Source: Sabethes cyaneus
Lineage: Eukaryota > Arthropoda > Insecta > Diptera > Culicidae
Length of the DNA stretch: 64,000 bases
Reading direction: 5' to 3'
NCBI RefSeq assembly: GCF_943734655.1
Contig: NC_071355.1
Coordinates: 18,178,268-18,242,267, forward strand
Shown: positions 1 to 10,785 of the stretch, piece after piece
Layout: each line of letters starts with the position of its first letter
Position numbering within the stretch: the stretch's first letter is position 1
Made by a program: the position numbers and the translations under genes
The notes under the pieces: generated by a model
What the model was told of the DNA's origin: nothing
Databases searched by the model: none
What the model saw: the letters and a program-made list of their open reading frames with translations, nothing else

Positions 1-435
1 CGTCCACTTTTTTTACGACCGATTTGATTTACGTCCCCCCAATAGTGGACGTAAAACGAGATTTGAGTGTATTATATTTATTTGGGAATAAAAGCCGACC
101 TTGTCGTACACTCAACTGATATTTATTTACTTACTTTTTATGGGGCTTTCAATCAATAGTTGGTTCGCCCCAAATCAACTGAATCAACAGCGTTACCACA
201 CTTTGCTGAAAAAAATCCTAATTATCTCCGTAGTAATCCACTACCACCTGTATTTGAAAGTTCAACCGACATTTGTGCTTCATTTGAAAGCTTAGTAATA
301 TAAAGCATTTGTTAGTTGTGTCAAAAAATGTAAATTAATTTCCATATCTACTGATTTGTAATATACTAGAGTTTATTTTTACACAGATAAATCCCGCTTC
401 ATTTCGCCTAGACGTGTGATCACTCTGTATCGTAT
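1..435. other. AT-rich non-coding DNA with a short terminal hairpin
   Basis: No credible coding region is visible. The first 51 bases hold a small inverted repeat: CGTCCACT at 1-8 is complementary to AGTGGACG at 44-51. This could be the end of an element cut by the window edge. The rest is AT-rich with no recognisable motif. Confidence 0.4.
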
Positions 436-1760
436 TTGTTTTTTATTGTATTTAAAGGAATTAAATTAGTTCATGATACATTTGAGATTGGACCAAAATT
501 ATTCAAGGACACTTACGCTCGACTTTCGTTCTTATCATTCGACATTCGTCTTTGTTTTTCCGTCTATGATTTTCCATTTTTTGTCTTTTTGTCTTCAGTT
601 ATTCTCGTCGTTTTAACAACTGGTGTTTCGTTTTTTTAACATCTGGCATTCTGACACCTTTACTGCAACTTTTCAGCAATTTGTTGTTATTTTTTATAGT
701 CTTTTGTGTCGCATTTTTGGTTGCTCTTATTGGCGTCTTTCTATCGTCATTAGTATTCTTTTTTTGACAGTTCTTGTCGTTTTGTCGACTTTCAGTCGTC
801 TCTTTACCGCTTTTTAGCATCTATATATAATGTTTACCTCATTTTTTTGTTGATTTTTTTTGTCATTTTTTCGGTGGTTTTTCATCGTGTTTTTGTCACC
901 TTCCGTCTTATTTTACCGTTGATCGTCGTCTCTTCGTCACCTTTTTGTCATTTAATTGGATCTGTATATTCATTTGAGGTCTTTTCTTGTTTTTTTACTG
1001 TCTTTTTCGGCATGATTGTCGCTTCTTTGGCGTTTTTTCGGCGGATTTTCATCATGTGTTTGTTGTCGTCTGTCTTTTTTCATTGTCTTTGCACCTATTG
1101 CTGATTATTTTTGTTCATCTTTCAGTTGTCTTTTCGCTGCCTCTTCGTCGTCCTTTTGTGGTTTATTGACTATCTATTCGTTAGTATATTGGTATCTTTT
1201 TGCAGCTCTTTTGCCGTCTTTTTCTTCACTTTGTTGTCTTTTGCGTCATTTCGCCATTTTTCTGGATTTTGTCTGGATGTCATTTTTTGCTATGGTCGTT
1301 ATACAGCCATTTTTTGATTTTTCGTAACTTTTTCACCATTTTTTATAATACTATTTGTTGCTGTCAAACATGCTGTTTTTCAGTACTCTTGTCGTTCTTT
1401 CGTCGTGTTTCTATCGTATATCTCTTCGTCATTTCGTCAACTTTTCATCGTATTTTCGCTACCTTTTTGATGTTTTAAATGTCATTGTGCCATTTTTATC
1501 GTGATTTTGTCCTTACGTTGTCTTGTTTGTTGTATTCTCGTGTTATTTCCATTGTATTGTCATCATCTCTCGTAGTCGTTTCGTCAACTCTCCATTGTAT
1601 TTTCGACATCTCTTTAACACTTTTTCGTCATCTTACTGTATCACTTTTTTGTAATCTTTTTTGTTTTGTGTTCTCTGTCGCCTTGTGCTGTCGCCTTTTC
1701 TTTTTTTTGTTGTCTTTTTTACTATGGTCAGTCATTTTTCGTTTTATGCATTCTTTTTAA
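436..1760. repeat. T-rich degenerate minisatellite (TTTTTCGTC-type)
   Basis: This 1.3-kb tract is strongly pyrimidine-biased on the plus strand. Variants of TTTTTCGTC, TTTTGTCG and TTTTTCATCGT recur about every 9-13 bases with heavy divergence. Several overlapping Phe/Ser/Leu/Val-rich frames stay open by composition alone, and none has a protein-like sequence. It resembles the larger T-rich block at 17.7-22.4 kb in style, but GTC/GTCG motifs dominate here where TGTCCCG dominates there. The exact period needs a tandem-repeat program. Confidence 0.7.
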
Positions 1761-1984
1761 CTTCCGGTTCTATAACATTTTTACATCATACACATTTTTA
1801 GCGATTTGAGACGGACGGACTACGGTCTTGAGATAGTAACTTTGCTTACGGAGGACATACGTGCTCTAGCCGTTTTTTTATAATACAATTTGTATTATAT
1901 TTCGTTTTACTAATAAATTGATTTGCATTAATCATCTATATCGGTATAAAAATTTAATTCTGTCAGGTCCACTATTTCGCTACA

Positions 1985-2198
1985 GCGCTAACGATGGTCA
2001 TACCGAACAATACACTTCATTCAATAATGATCGCAACGGATTAAGTCACTTACAAATGGGCATTTCGAATCGATATAATAACCTATGGTCGTACCGAACG
2101 ATATACTTCATTGAACAATGATCGTACCAAATCATTTAATTTATCTTTGGTCGCACCGAACTATAGAGTTCATTCAACAATGATCGTACCTAATCATT
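1985..2198. repeat. Approximately 30-bp tandem repeat, left block
   Basis: Degenerate copies of a unit of about 30 bases centred on ATGGTCGTACCGAACCAT and ending in TTCATTCA-type sequence. Examples are CGTACCGAACGATATACTTC near 2092 and GATCGTACCAAATCATTTA near 2120. The same repeat resumes at 3.13-3.33 kb, so the reverse-transcriptase remnant between them probably inserted into a once continuous array. Confidence 0.7.
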
Positions 2199-2206
2199 TA
2201 TATTTA

Positions 2207-3090
2207 TTTTTTTAACTTCAACTAAGTACCTCTCATTGATGCCAATATATGAGAAGAGCCAATCTGAGTATACAAAGCAATTAGAGTTACAATATCATAC
2301 TTAATCTAACCGAACTTAACTTAACCTAAGCATAAACAGATATGAATTCTATCTTAAAATTTGTCAGTTGAAAGTGTGAAGTCGAAGAAATGGGGAATAC
2401 GATTAAATGTACGGTACATTACTTGAACTGGTTCGTTGTTTCCTTATATGGTGCGATTAAATGCGAGTCGGAAAAAGTCTCGGGCTCTGAGATTTCGAGG
2501 CACCGTGTTAATGTTTAGTAAAGCGAGAATATCTGGAGTAAGGATTTCCCTGGTCTACACGCATTTCTTCTTTTAACCAGAGTGTGAACGTTTAGCAGTT
2601 TACATCTAGCTTCATAAGAAGGCAGATTTACCGGATCAGACCAAGGGAAAGATCTCACCGCGTCTCTGATGAACCTCCGCTGCATAGTTTCAATTCTAGA
2701 TATCCAAACTTGCGTATACGGGCTCTACACTACAAAGATTGTATCAAGAATGGAGTGTGCTAACGAAAAGTAAAGGGCTCGTAAACAGTACGGACGACGA
2801 AAGTCTTTAGATTTGCGCGTTATGAATCTCAGGTTGCAGTTTGCTTTCGCTATAATGCCAGAAAAGTGGTTTTGGAACGTAAGCTTGGTGTCCAGTTCCA
2901 CTACTAAATCTTCGATGTTCGCAACACGTTGCAGAATAGATCCAACAATCCGATATGCATATGAGTTTGGAGTTTTGCTTCTGGTAAAAGAGATGACTGA
3001 ACATTTGGGCACGCATACAGTGAAGTTGTTCAACTTCATCCAGTTGTAACTTGCATCCAGATGTATGTTAAAGTCTATTAGAAAAAGTGG
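2207..3090 (-). pseudogene. Non-LTR retrotransposon reverse-transcriptase 3' fragment (Jockey/CR1-like)
   Basis: Read on the minus strand, 3049-2725 encodes the end of a non-LTR reverse transcriptase. It starts with a WMKLN-type motif, followed by KCSVISFTRSK, then DLVVELDTKLTFQNHF, and RPYCLRALYFSLAHSILD. These match the conserved post-catalytic (thumb) region of Jockey- and CR1-like ORF2 proteins. After a stop at about 2727 the homology continues to about 2510 in other frames, with RIETMQRRFIRDAV and LPSYEARCKLLNVHTLVKRR visible. An A-rich end on the minus strand (T-run at about 2207-2213) suggests the 3' terminus. The endonuclease, the palm with its catalytic FADD box and all of ORF1 are missing, so this is a dead, 5'-truncated copy. 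The 30-bp repeat flanks it on both sides. The clade is my reading of the motifs, not a phylogeny. Confidence 0.75.
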
Positions 3091-3124
3091 TGGTCCTATT
3101 TTTTTGACTCGGTCGAGTTTATTT

Positions 3125-3335
3125 CATGAATGGTCGTACCGAACCGCTTAAATAATCCATGGTCGCATTTTTTATTCAACAATGATCGTACCGAATCATT
3201 TAATTCATCTATGGTCGTACCGAACCATATACTTCATTTAATAATGACCGTACCGAACCATTTTACTTATCAATGGTTGTACTGAACCATTTAGTTCATT
3301 TATGGTCGTACCGAACCATATATTTATTTACGCAA
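3125..3335. repeat. Approximately 30-bp tandem repeat, right block
   Basis: At least six units of ATGGTCGTACCGAACCAT-type sequence (about 3133, 3181, 3211, 3245, 3273 and 3302) with spacing close to 30 bases. This is the same family as the block at 1985-2198. Confidence 0.75.
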
Positions 3336-3734
3336 TGAACATACCAAAATATTTCACACGTATCGAAGTTTTTTTTATAACAGGACCAGCATAACGTATG
3401 GATATTTGGAAAAAAATACTTCAAGTACTTTTCAAACTTCAAAGCTTTTAAAAGTTTGCTTGGGTGAGACGGTACTGTCGAATGAATAAAAATTGAATCA
3501 CAGCGATAGAACCATTTCTGTTTACGTCTGATTTGTAGTTGACCGAAAATATCAGAAAACATCACGTATATTGTTACATGAAATATATGACGAAAAGCAC
3601 ATTTTCATCAAGCGATTGGATGGTTTTGCCACATCGTTAGAGCGGAATCAGTTTAACCTAACCGTTCTAACCTTTTCCGCACCGAAAAATACCGCACGAT
3701 AAATAATCTTCATCATTCTTCCTTTTTATTGCAG
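3336..3734. other. Non-coding DNA, probable intron ending in a 3' splice site
   Basis: No coding signal. The stretch ends in a pyrimidine tract followed by TTGCAG at 3729-3734, a good 3' splice acceptor for the exon that follows. Confidence 0.4.
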
Positions 3735-4445
3735 CTTACGTTTGGCAGCACTCAAGTAATAGGACAAGTCTTCCGCCGTACCGAATCACAACTCGAGCAG
3801 TGGCAGTTCATAGAACGAGCGAACAATTCCGGCAAGGATCAAAGTGTGAGGAAACACATTAATTCAAGCAAAAATATAACACCATTTTTATACGACTCCT
3901 GTCTGAACGAGTGCAGTAACCGGATAAACTAAACTGAAGAAAGTCCGGGGAAAAAATCAAGAATAATGTGTCAATAAAGTGAGAAAAAAAAGCTGCCGCT
4001 ACCTTTCCCCCCTTTCAAACAAAAGAAAACAGGCTCCACGATGTTCGGCGGAAGGAAATCGACGTTACCCGCCTACTAAGCACTCACTTAGGCAGTAGTA
4101 GCAGCAGCAGCAGTAGGCTTAGGCCGGTGCGGTGGTTCCTCCCCACCGACCGGAGTGTGTTTTTGCTTTATTTTCCCGGTGGGAGTTCGATACGTGTCCC
4201 GAATCGTAAGATGGTGATCAACAACAACAACAGCAACGACGGAAGCGGCCGGACAAAAGCGACCGCCGCTACCACCGATGCCGCCGCATTCGGCCGCAGT
4301 TGGCACTGCTGCGAGCGGCAACGACGCCGTCGACGACGACTGGTGCCCGTGCCGGCAGCAGCGGTGATGACGGTGCTAAATCCAGTTTCTACCGGAGCAG
4401 CGGCACTGCTGGTCTGGCTTGCGGTGCTGGCCGTGTTTGTGAACG
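3735..4445 (+). other. Candidate exon: 5' UTR plus first coding segment
   Basis: It is bounded by an acceptor (pyrimidine tract and GCAG ending at 3734) and a consensus donor, G followed by GTAAGT, at 4446-4451. The first 476 bases have no long ATG-initiated frame. They include a GTAGTAGCAGCAGCAG run at about 4095-4114. An ATG at 4211 in strong context (A at -3, G at +4) opens the coding part. I infer the exon from these signals only; no transcript evidence is available. Confidence 0.5.
4211..4445 (+). CDS. Candidate first coding exon of a secreted or membrane protein
   Basis: The frame runs from ATG 4211 to the splice donor at 4446, giving 78 codons plus one base (phase 1). The predicted N-terminus is low-complexity (an Asn run, then Ala/Thr), followed by a basic RRRRRR stretch and a hydrophobic segment, GAAALLVWLAVLAVFVNG. 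The hydrophobic segment fits a signal peptide or signal anchor and lies immediately before the exon junction. Long N-termini with an internal signal are seen in some insect cell-surface proteins with very large introns. The frame stays open upstream to about 4127 but without an ATG. If translation reads through the donor, the frame ends at 4762. I do not recognise the family, and the downstream exons are not evident in the window. The rest of the window could be its first intron, but that is inference. Confidence 0.5.
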
Positions 4446-6979
4446 GTAAGTGGGTTGGGTCCATTGAGCGGGACGTTTTTCTTTTTATTTTTCCTGGGAA
4501 AGTGTGTACCTTATGGCACGTGGCCGCACCACCGGACGCAGCGCACGTGGGTGTGTCTTTCATGTATTCCAGACTGCAGGAACGTTTTTCCAATCGGATC
4601 CGGACAATTTTTAACACATTTCAACATGTGTTCTGTATTCCGTATTTTTTGGGTTTTTGTTCGGTGATCCTATTTAAGCTTCGGCTGTTGTTACGGAAGT
4701 CGAATATTTTGAAAATGAGATGGCATTTTGTAAGGGAAAGCCGGATGACCAGCAAAGTTTAGTCAGAAGCTAAATTTGTTGATTTTGGGATTGAAGACGA
4801 AATTGTTTATCTTCCGGTTTTTATCTAAATTTTTAATTTGAACCTGTACCTTTTCCTAATTGGAATTAAAGACATCTAAAATACGAAGCTTCGATTAATT
4901 TTAATTTTAATTTTAAATTCAGACTTAATGACGCAGAACTGATTTCACCTTTTGAATGTATGAAAACATGCAAACATCCTTATCGGGATGTGATCTTTCC
5001 ACCGCACAGTTATCAGCAAAATACTGTGGTAGAATGGAAATTGCTTCCGGAAGAGATTGTCACAGCGAGAGTCACACTAGTGTTTGGACGTCTTCTCACC
5101 GGAATTTAGGTGCTTTCCGGGGCGAGGCGACTTTCTACCCGGACCAACGGACGGGCGAACGGACGCAGCCACTTTCGTTGAACTTTCGTTAGTATGCTGG
5201 GATTAATTAAGAGATGATGTGCTTTCCGCTGTTGGGACGTTCGCGTTGACGTTGGTAACACCGGCCGGCTAGTAACGGCAAGGGCGGCAATCCCACAGGC
5301 ATTTTCATGGCTGCTGACAAGGCGTAATCCGACGAAGTGAAGGTTCATTAAATATGCCAAACTTACACAGGCACGAACCGGAGCGAACGGAACGGTAGTG
5401 CAGTAATGTCGGTGCAGGAACTTTAGCCCCTCGGCTTAGCAGCCGTCATGCCGCCAAGGAGGGTGCGTTCTAGGCTGCCGCTGGCCGCTGCTGCTGTAAA
5501 ATGTCGGAGATGGAGGTTTGCTGTTGTAATTATGAAGATGTTAGGCCTTCCCATTAAACTACTGCGAGTAATTTTAAGTGGAGAGATACTTGACACCGAG
5601 AATCTCGGTATTAGCATGCTTATGAGCCGTGTTTTTATGAGCACTTTTGGGGTAATATATTTTGGCTCACTGCCGAGCTGAGTATGAAAACGGAGAAAGG
5701 ATACTTGATATGGCTTTAGGCTTCGTTGAGGTTTGCTGGAGAATTATTCGTGATTTTGAAATTAACTTCATTTTAATTTCTTTGTGCGATGTTACTTGCA
5801 AATAAATTGGCGAGGCCAACACTAAGTCAGCATGTTTATCATAATGAAATCATAATGAAATCTGATGAAATCATTTAGTTTAGTCATCTGAATTCAAAAA
5901 CACGTATATACGTGCACAGTTTCAAAAAAAAAACCAAAAAGAAAACTACAATAAATCTTATCAAACTTACCGGAAAGTTATTTCCTCACCAGGAATCTGT
6001 CAAACGATTGCACGAGCAACAAGCTCGCCGCCCCCTGAAGACAAATGACTTCGTCACTCGGGTAGAGGAAGAACACAAACATTTTTTTCCGCGGTTAGAA
6101 CATCGAGCCGTTTCAATTCGCGAAGTAACAGTAACGATTTTCCACTCTGGTGCCCCGGATGCCGGGATAGTACACTGACATCCGTGTAACGTTTCTCTTC
6201 CACGGCACTAGCAATAAAGTGGTCTGTTCGTCTGACCATTTTTTTTCAACATCCTCGCCTTTTGTGGGAACATTTGTTTCGATTTTTATCTTGAAATAGT
6301 CACATTAATCATTTCTTTTTTTCCCCCAAATTAAGATTCACGTTTTGAAAAAATTTCATTCAATTGAGATCACTGAGACGGTGTCGTCAATTGAAAAATT
6401 AATTTACATTTAATTGAAAATCTCAACAAAGCTTTAAAAGGTTCATTCCCGGTAAATGTTGTACTTTTTGCACATTTATGTGAATGCAAAGTCAAGATTT
6501 TTAACGCCGAGGAAAATGCTTGCTCAAGCAAGTCGTCAGACTTGCTGTGTCAGTAATAAAAGTCAATGTTTAAGCTGGATATAAAAATGTTTTACAGCTG
6601 ACAATAATATCAAACTGAAGTATGGTATTAAAAATACTGTTTGAAGTATTTTGTGCATGCGGGCTCCGGGCCGGTTCAGACTTTAAGTGAAGGTGGAACA
6701 CTGACGCATTTTAATATAGCAAATCATAATTTAGAATTGCACATTTTAAAGAAAACGCTGGCTACACCTGTAATTCGAAATAGAATTAAGACAAAACTGC
6801 AACAAATCTTAACACAATTTCTACACAATCAATGCAACATTATGAAATCGTAACGGAAAGCATATATGTAAGTGAAATAGACGACAAAGCTGGAGTAGAA
6901 TTTAAATAAAAATTTAAAAGAAACAGTGCTGGGATAAAGCTGTACCACAACTGAAACGAAGTAAAATCCATGCAGATTA
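4446..6979. other. Unique non-coding DNA (probable intron or intergenic)
   Basis: It is compositionally ordinary, mixed GC to AT-rich sequence. I see no convincing exon. Open frames at 4956-5192, 5448-5681 and 5912-6178 lack protein-like composition or splice context. A short three-copy direct repeat of ATAATGAAATC-type sequence lies at about 5840-5870. Confidence 0.4.
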
Positions 6980-7723
6980 GGGTGCCAATGAGCATGGATT
7001 TTAACGGATCAACCAGCAAAATATTCATTACCATGAAAAAACCCTCTGTGCAAAATTTCAGCTCAATCGGATTTGATTTAGACTTGGTGGACTATGGGGC
7101 AGAACCCGGAACAAAACCTCAAAAACTTTTTTTGAACTCTGAAATATAGGTGAAATGTAATGTAGAAAAGACTTGAAAAATGAAAAAATGAATGTCACTT
7201 AAAAGTAAGTAAAACGCTAATTTTTACTACAATATTCAATACGAACTAGCAAAACAGGGCCGACCTGAACCGATGTGATCCTAATTAATTTCGTAGGCTA
7301 ATATATTACTAAACATCTGTACAAAATTTGATTTGCTGCTTTTGAGCAGTTTTTACGTTATTGACATTTGAAAAAACCATATTTTTTTAGAAAAAATGCC
7401 TGTAGCTTCCGAACCGAAGGAGCTAGCAACTTGATTCCTTCAAACAAAATGTGCGTTTTTCATGCGTGTGAAAGTGCTCAGAAGGCATGATTTGTGAGAA
7501 ATAAACACGAAAGAAGATATAAAGAAAAAACGGATTTTTGGGTCCACTCCGACCAAAAAAATTTAGGTAGCTCCAGCCCATCAACCATAAGAGATAGAAC
7601 TATGATTTCTTTAGCAAAGTTATTTAAAATTTATTGTTCTTTAACTTTGCTGAACATTTTATTCAGCTAACTTAAGCCATAAAAAAGTTTATATTTTGCA
7701 CTCGCTTACTATGATGGTCACCC
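6980..7723. mobile_element. TA-flanked non-autonomous element with GGGTG...CACCC ends
   Basis: The left end reads GGGTGCCAAT from 6980. The right end reads ATGGTCACCC up to 7723, which is the imperfect inverse of the left. Both are flanked by TA (6978-6979 and 7724-7725), as expected for TA-targeting DNA transposons. The 744-bp interior has no coding capacity. Its right half, read on the minus strand, shares layout with part of the Transib-like element at 39.58 kb: an ATTAGGGTGACCAT start, then a TTTGCTGAATAAA-type motif, then CTATCTCTTA. That suggests a dispersed family. The inverted ends are short and could be partly coincidental. Confidence 0.45.
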
Positions 7724-8204
7724 TAATGTCATTTACACCAAAAAATGCGGAAGATAAAATAACAAATTTACTCCGAACATACTATATACCTAGGACTAAC
7801 AGTTTTAGCGTAAATACTTTTGTCCACCTAGATTTGGGTTTCATCCCACGGTGTGCCGATGGGGTTCTTGAAGAGAACCGTAGTTAGATAATAAGGTAGT
7901 AAAATTAATTTGTAAAAGATTAGCAATAATATTACAATGGCTGTGACAAGCCGGAGGTAGTAATTAAAAAAGGTTGTACCTTATACTTCTGGAAATAAAC
8001 AAATGACAAATGAAAATGAATTGACAAATCGTTTTCCGGAGGCGGAATTTAAGTCACAATTTTCTACTTTCGACTGATAAATCTGTTGTACATCAGTTAG
8101 TAAATGATATTATCCCAAATAAAGAATAATTAGTTGAATATAACATTGGAAATATTTCCAATATTCATTGCGAATCATGTCATGTTTTCGAAGCGATGAG
8201 TTCT
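7724..8204. other. AT-rich non-coding DNA
   Basis: No coding region or clear repeat is seen. The 63-codon open frame at 7696-7887 straddles the element boundary and looks fortuitous. Confidence 0.35.
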
Positions 8205-8335
8205 ATCCTCAGTCACCTCACTAGTCGATTGCTAAACTGCTCGGTTGCTCAACTGGTTGACTAGACTGCTCGACTGGTCTGGTCAACTGAACTGCTCGAC
8301 TGAACTGTTCGATTCGACTACTCCACTCAATTGGG
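8205..8335. repeat. 13-bp minisatellite, left outlier block
   Basis: About nine degenerate copies of a 13-bp unit related to TCAACTGCTCGAC, starting near CTAGTCGATTGC. This is the same repeat as the main array at 8.83-9.52 kb, from which it is separated by about 500 bp of unrelated AT-rich DNA. Confidence 0.75.
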
Positions 8336-8832
8336 TATTTTAGCGGTATATAAATTTTCACATATTATGGTAACATATGATGTCACTGTATCGTCACATG
8401 AAGACTTTTTCAAATTTGACGAGTGAATGTAATAAAAATAGCATTTTTTTAATTTAAAATTTTTTTTGGGATAAGACAATAGCTGAAAAGTATCCCACTT
8501 TTCTTCTCAGCTCACCTCAGACAACACAGTGAATAGATAAACTATGGTCATCGGACGGTACAGGTTTCATAAGGGAGCTGTCAAAAGCTCGGTCAAAATG
8601 AAGAGCTCTATCAGAAAGATAGAAGGGAGGGAGAGAACTTCTGACATCATTTCAATCAATCAGCTTGATCGATATCTGTCAAACAGCAAATCATTCTATT
8701 TTTGATTTTTATTAATTTTTTCATTAAATATTGACCTAGTTGAAATAAAAAAAGAACTGTTAGATGCAGAAAACGACGAGCTATCAAATAAGGTGAAAAA
8801 ATCCACTTTTTTGGGGAAATTAAAATAGCCAA
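8336..8832. other. AT-rich spacer splitting the 13-bp minisatellite
   Basis: Unrelated sequence between two parts of the same array, so it is probably an insertion. I could not identify inverted ends or a target duplication. No coding signal is present. Confidence 0.35.
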
Positions 8833-9518
8833 TTGCTTGATTGGACAGATCGACTTGACTGCTTGACCAAACAGCGCGATTTAACAGCTCGACCTGACGC
8901 TCGACTTAACTGCACGATTGAACTGCTCGACTGGACTGTGCGATACGACTGCTTGACTGGACAGCTCGACTCAACTACTAGACTAAACTACTCGACTCAA
9001 CTGCTTAACTCAACTGTTCGATTATACTGCTCAAGTCAACTGCTCGACTAACCTGCTCAACTGGACTACTCGGTTAAACTGCTCGATTTTGCCGCTCGAC
9101 TCGACTCAACTGTTCGATTTCTTTCCAAAATTAACTGCTTGACTGAACCACGTGACCCGACTGCTCGACTAGACTAGAGGTTGACTAAACTGTATGATTC
9201 GACTGCTCGACTCAACTGCTTGACTCAACTGCTCGATTCGACTGCTCGATTCAGCAGCTCGATTGGACTACTCGACTCAACTGCTCGATTAAACTGTTCG
9301 ATTCGACTGCTGGATTCAACTGCTGGACTGGACTACTCGACTCAACTGTTCGACTGGACTATTAGATTAAACTGCTCGACTAGACTGCTCGACTTGACTG
9401 CTCGATTCGGCTGCTCGACTGAACTGCTCGACTCAACTGCTTGCTTGAACAGCTTGATTCAACTGCTCGACCCAACTGCTTGGCTTGACTGCTTGATTCG
9501 ACTGCTCGACTCGCTATA
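8833..9518. repeat. 13-bp minisatellite (TCAACTGCTCGAC)n
   Basis: About fifty degenerate units with a strict 13-base period. Runs such as TCAACTGCTCGAC, TCGACTGCTCGAT and TGGACTACTCGAC are adjacent. The consensus is T-N-R-ACTGCTCGAY. Because 13 is not a multiple of 3, a translated frame shows a 13-residue peptide period (LDSTARLNCSIRL-like at 9181-9519). That is an artefact and not a protein. Confidence 0.9.
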
Positions 9519-9996
9519 AATCAAACAAAAACTCAAAAGCTGGTAACACTGTTAAGACAAACTTTGTTATCTACTGTAAAAATGCTTTCCGGATATGCCA
9601 AAATATTTTCACAATGCCTAGAGAATCACTGCTTCAAGAAAAAGTTATTTTGTTCTTAGTTTTGCATTAAAAATGGGAGATTGCTTACTTTAAAACGCTG
9701 TATCTCGGGATCGGCAAAGAATACCTCGGGGCGATGAGTGATTCTTGTATAAAAAAAATCTGCGAAATACGATGAAGTTGAAATTTCTGAGATCAAATCC
9801 AATAAACAATCCTTCTGCTTTTTCGTAAATCACGTAGGATAAATCACCCGATTTGGTCGTTTTGGGGTATTTCGTCGGCAGGAAAATTTTCTATTGGGAA
9901 ATTTGGCAATGTTGTTCCCATATCCAAGACACGAACCAGCAACATGTTTGCCACCAAAATATCCATGAAACAGCAGCGACACTGGCATTCTATATA
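9519..9996. other. Non-coding AT-rich DNA
   Basis: No coding region or repeat recognised between the minisatellite and the MITE. Confidence 0.35.
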
Positions 9997-9998
9997 TA

Positions 9999-10191
9999 CA
10001 GTCAAATTTCGTTAATTGCACGAAGGTTATCGCCGATTTTGAGAAAAACTTTCCTTAATCGGGCTGATCTAATAAAGTCAATCGATGACATGAACATCAA
10101 TTGAACTGTTGCCTATCACAGCACAGCCCAATTAATGAAAGTTTTTGTGAAAATCGGTGATAAGCTTAGCCCAATTAACGAAATTTGACTG
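9999..10191. mobile_element. 193-bp foldback MITE, pogo/Tigger-type ends
   Basis: Two arms of about 68 bp (9999-10066 and 10124-10191) are inverted copies differing at only about ten positions. The outer ends are CAGTCAAATTTCGTTAATTG and its inverse, and both are flanked by TA (9997-9998 and 10192-10193). Ends beginning CAGTCAAA with a TA target duplication are typical of pogo/Tigger-related miniature elements in the Tc1/mariner superfamily. The 57-bp loop is non-coding. A pogo/Tigger-like transposase relic lies 0.6 kb downstream, though its own ends could not be identified to prove a match. Confidence 0.88.
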
Positions 10192-10193
10192 TA

Positions 10194-10654
10194 TTGATTT
10201 TATGGGAATGACCATTATATTTTCCGGATCGTAAGATTCGGGCTCAACTAGTCTTCATAAATATAAGAGGCTTATGTCTGTCGCCAAAACGAGGGGCGCG
10301 ATATGTATTTTCGTGGTAATAATTGCCCACATTAAGCAAAGGCTCAAACCAATCATAGCAGATTACATTCAAGACGAGCAAAAGTAACGTAGTTGCACTT
10401 CATAGAGTTACATAGCGTTAGCGTCCCGAGCAGGAGCGAAGAGCAAAATAATATCAAAATGTATTATTGGAAATCGAATAACTCATATCAAAATTTGGTC
10501 TTGTTTTGGCTGACATAGTTGGTAAAATAACAAAAAATAATATCAAAATGTTACTCCTTTAAGGCTAAAAGAATAACTACTGTGTTTTGGTCCCAAAAAC
10601 GGCTTCCGAAATTGGGCTCTCCGACGAAAAGTTAATGATTGCTAATTTCCCGTT
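10194..10654. other. Non-coding DNA
   Basis: Mixed-composition sequence without a recognised gene. It separates the MITE from a short minisatellite block. Confidence 0.3.
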
Positions 10655-10768
10655 AACTGAACTGCTCGACTCAACTGCTCGACCGGACTGCTCGACCCAA
10701 CAACTGCTTGACTCGATTGCTTGATTCGACTGCTCGACTCGCCTGCTTAACTCGATTGCTTGTCGCGA
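10655..10768. repeat. 13-bp minisatellite, detached block
   Basis: About eight units of the TCAACTGCTCGAC family, for example AACTGCTCGACTCAACTGCT at 10660-10679. It ends close to where the transposase relic begins, so it may mark the breakpoint that removed the transposase N-terminus. Confidence 0.8.
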
Positions 10769-10785
10769 TATCATATGGTCGGTGT

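Noticed and set aside
4168..4617. 149-codon minus-strand frame opposite the candidate exon
   Set aside because: It is the antisense shadow of the CAG-, CGA- and GCC-rich exon, and it lacks splice or domain support.
9181..9519. 112-codon repeat protein with LDSTARLNC units
   Set aside because: Its 13-residue period equals the 13-bp minisatellite read through three frames.
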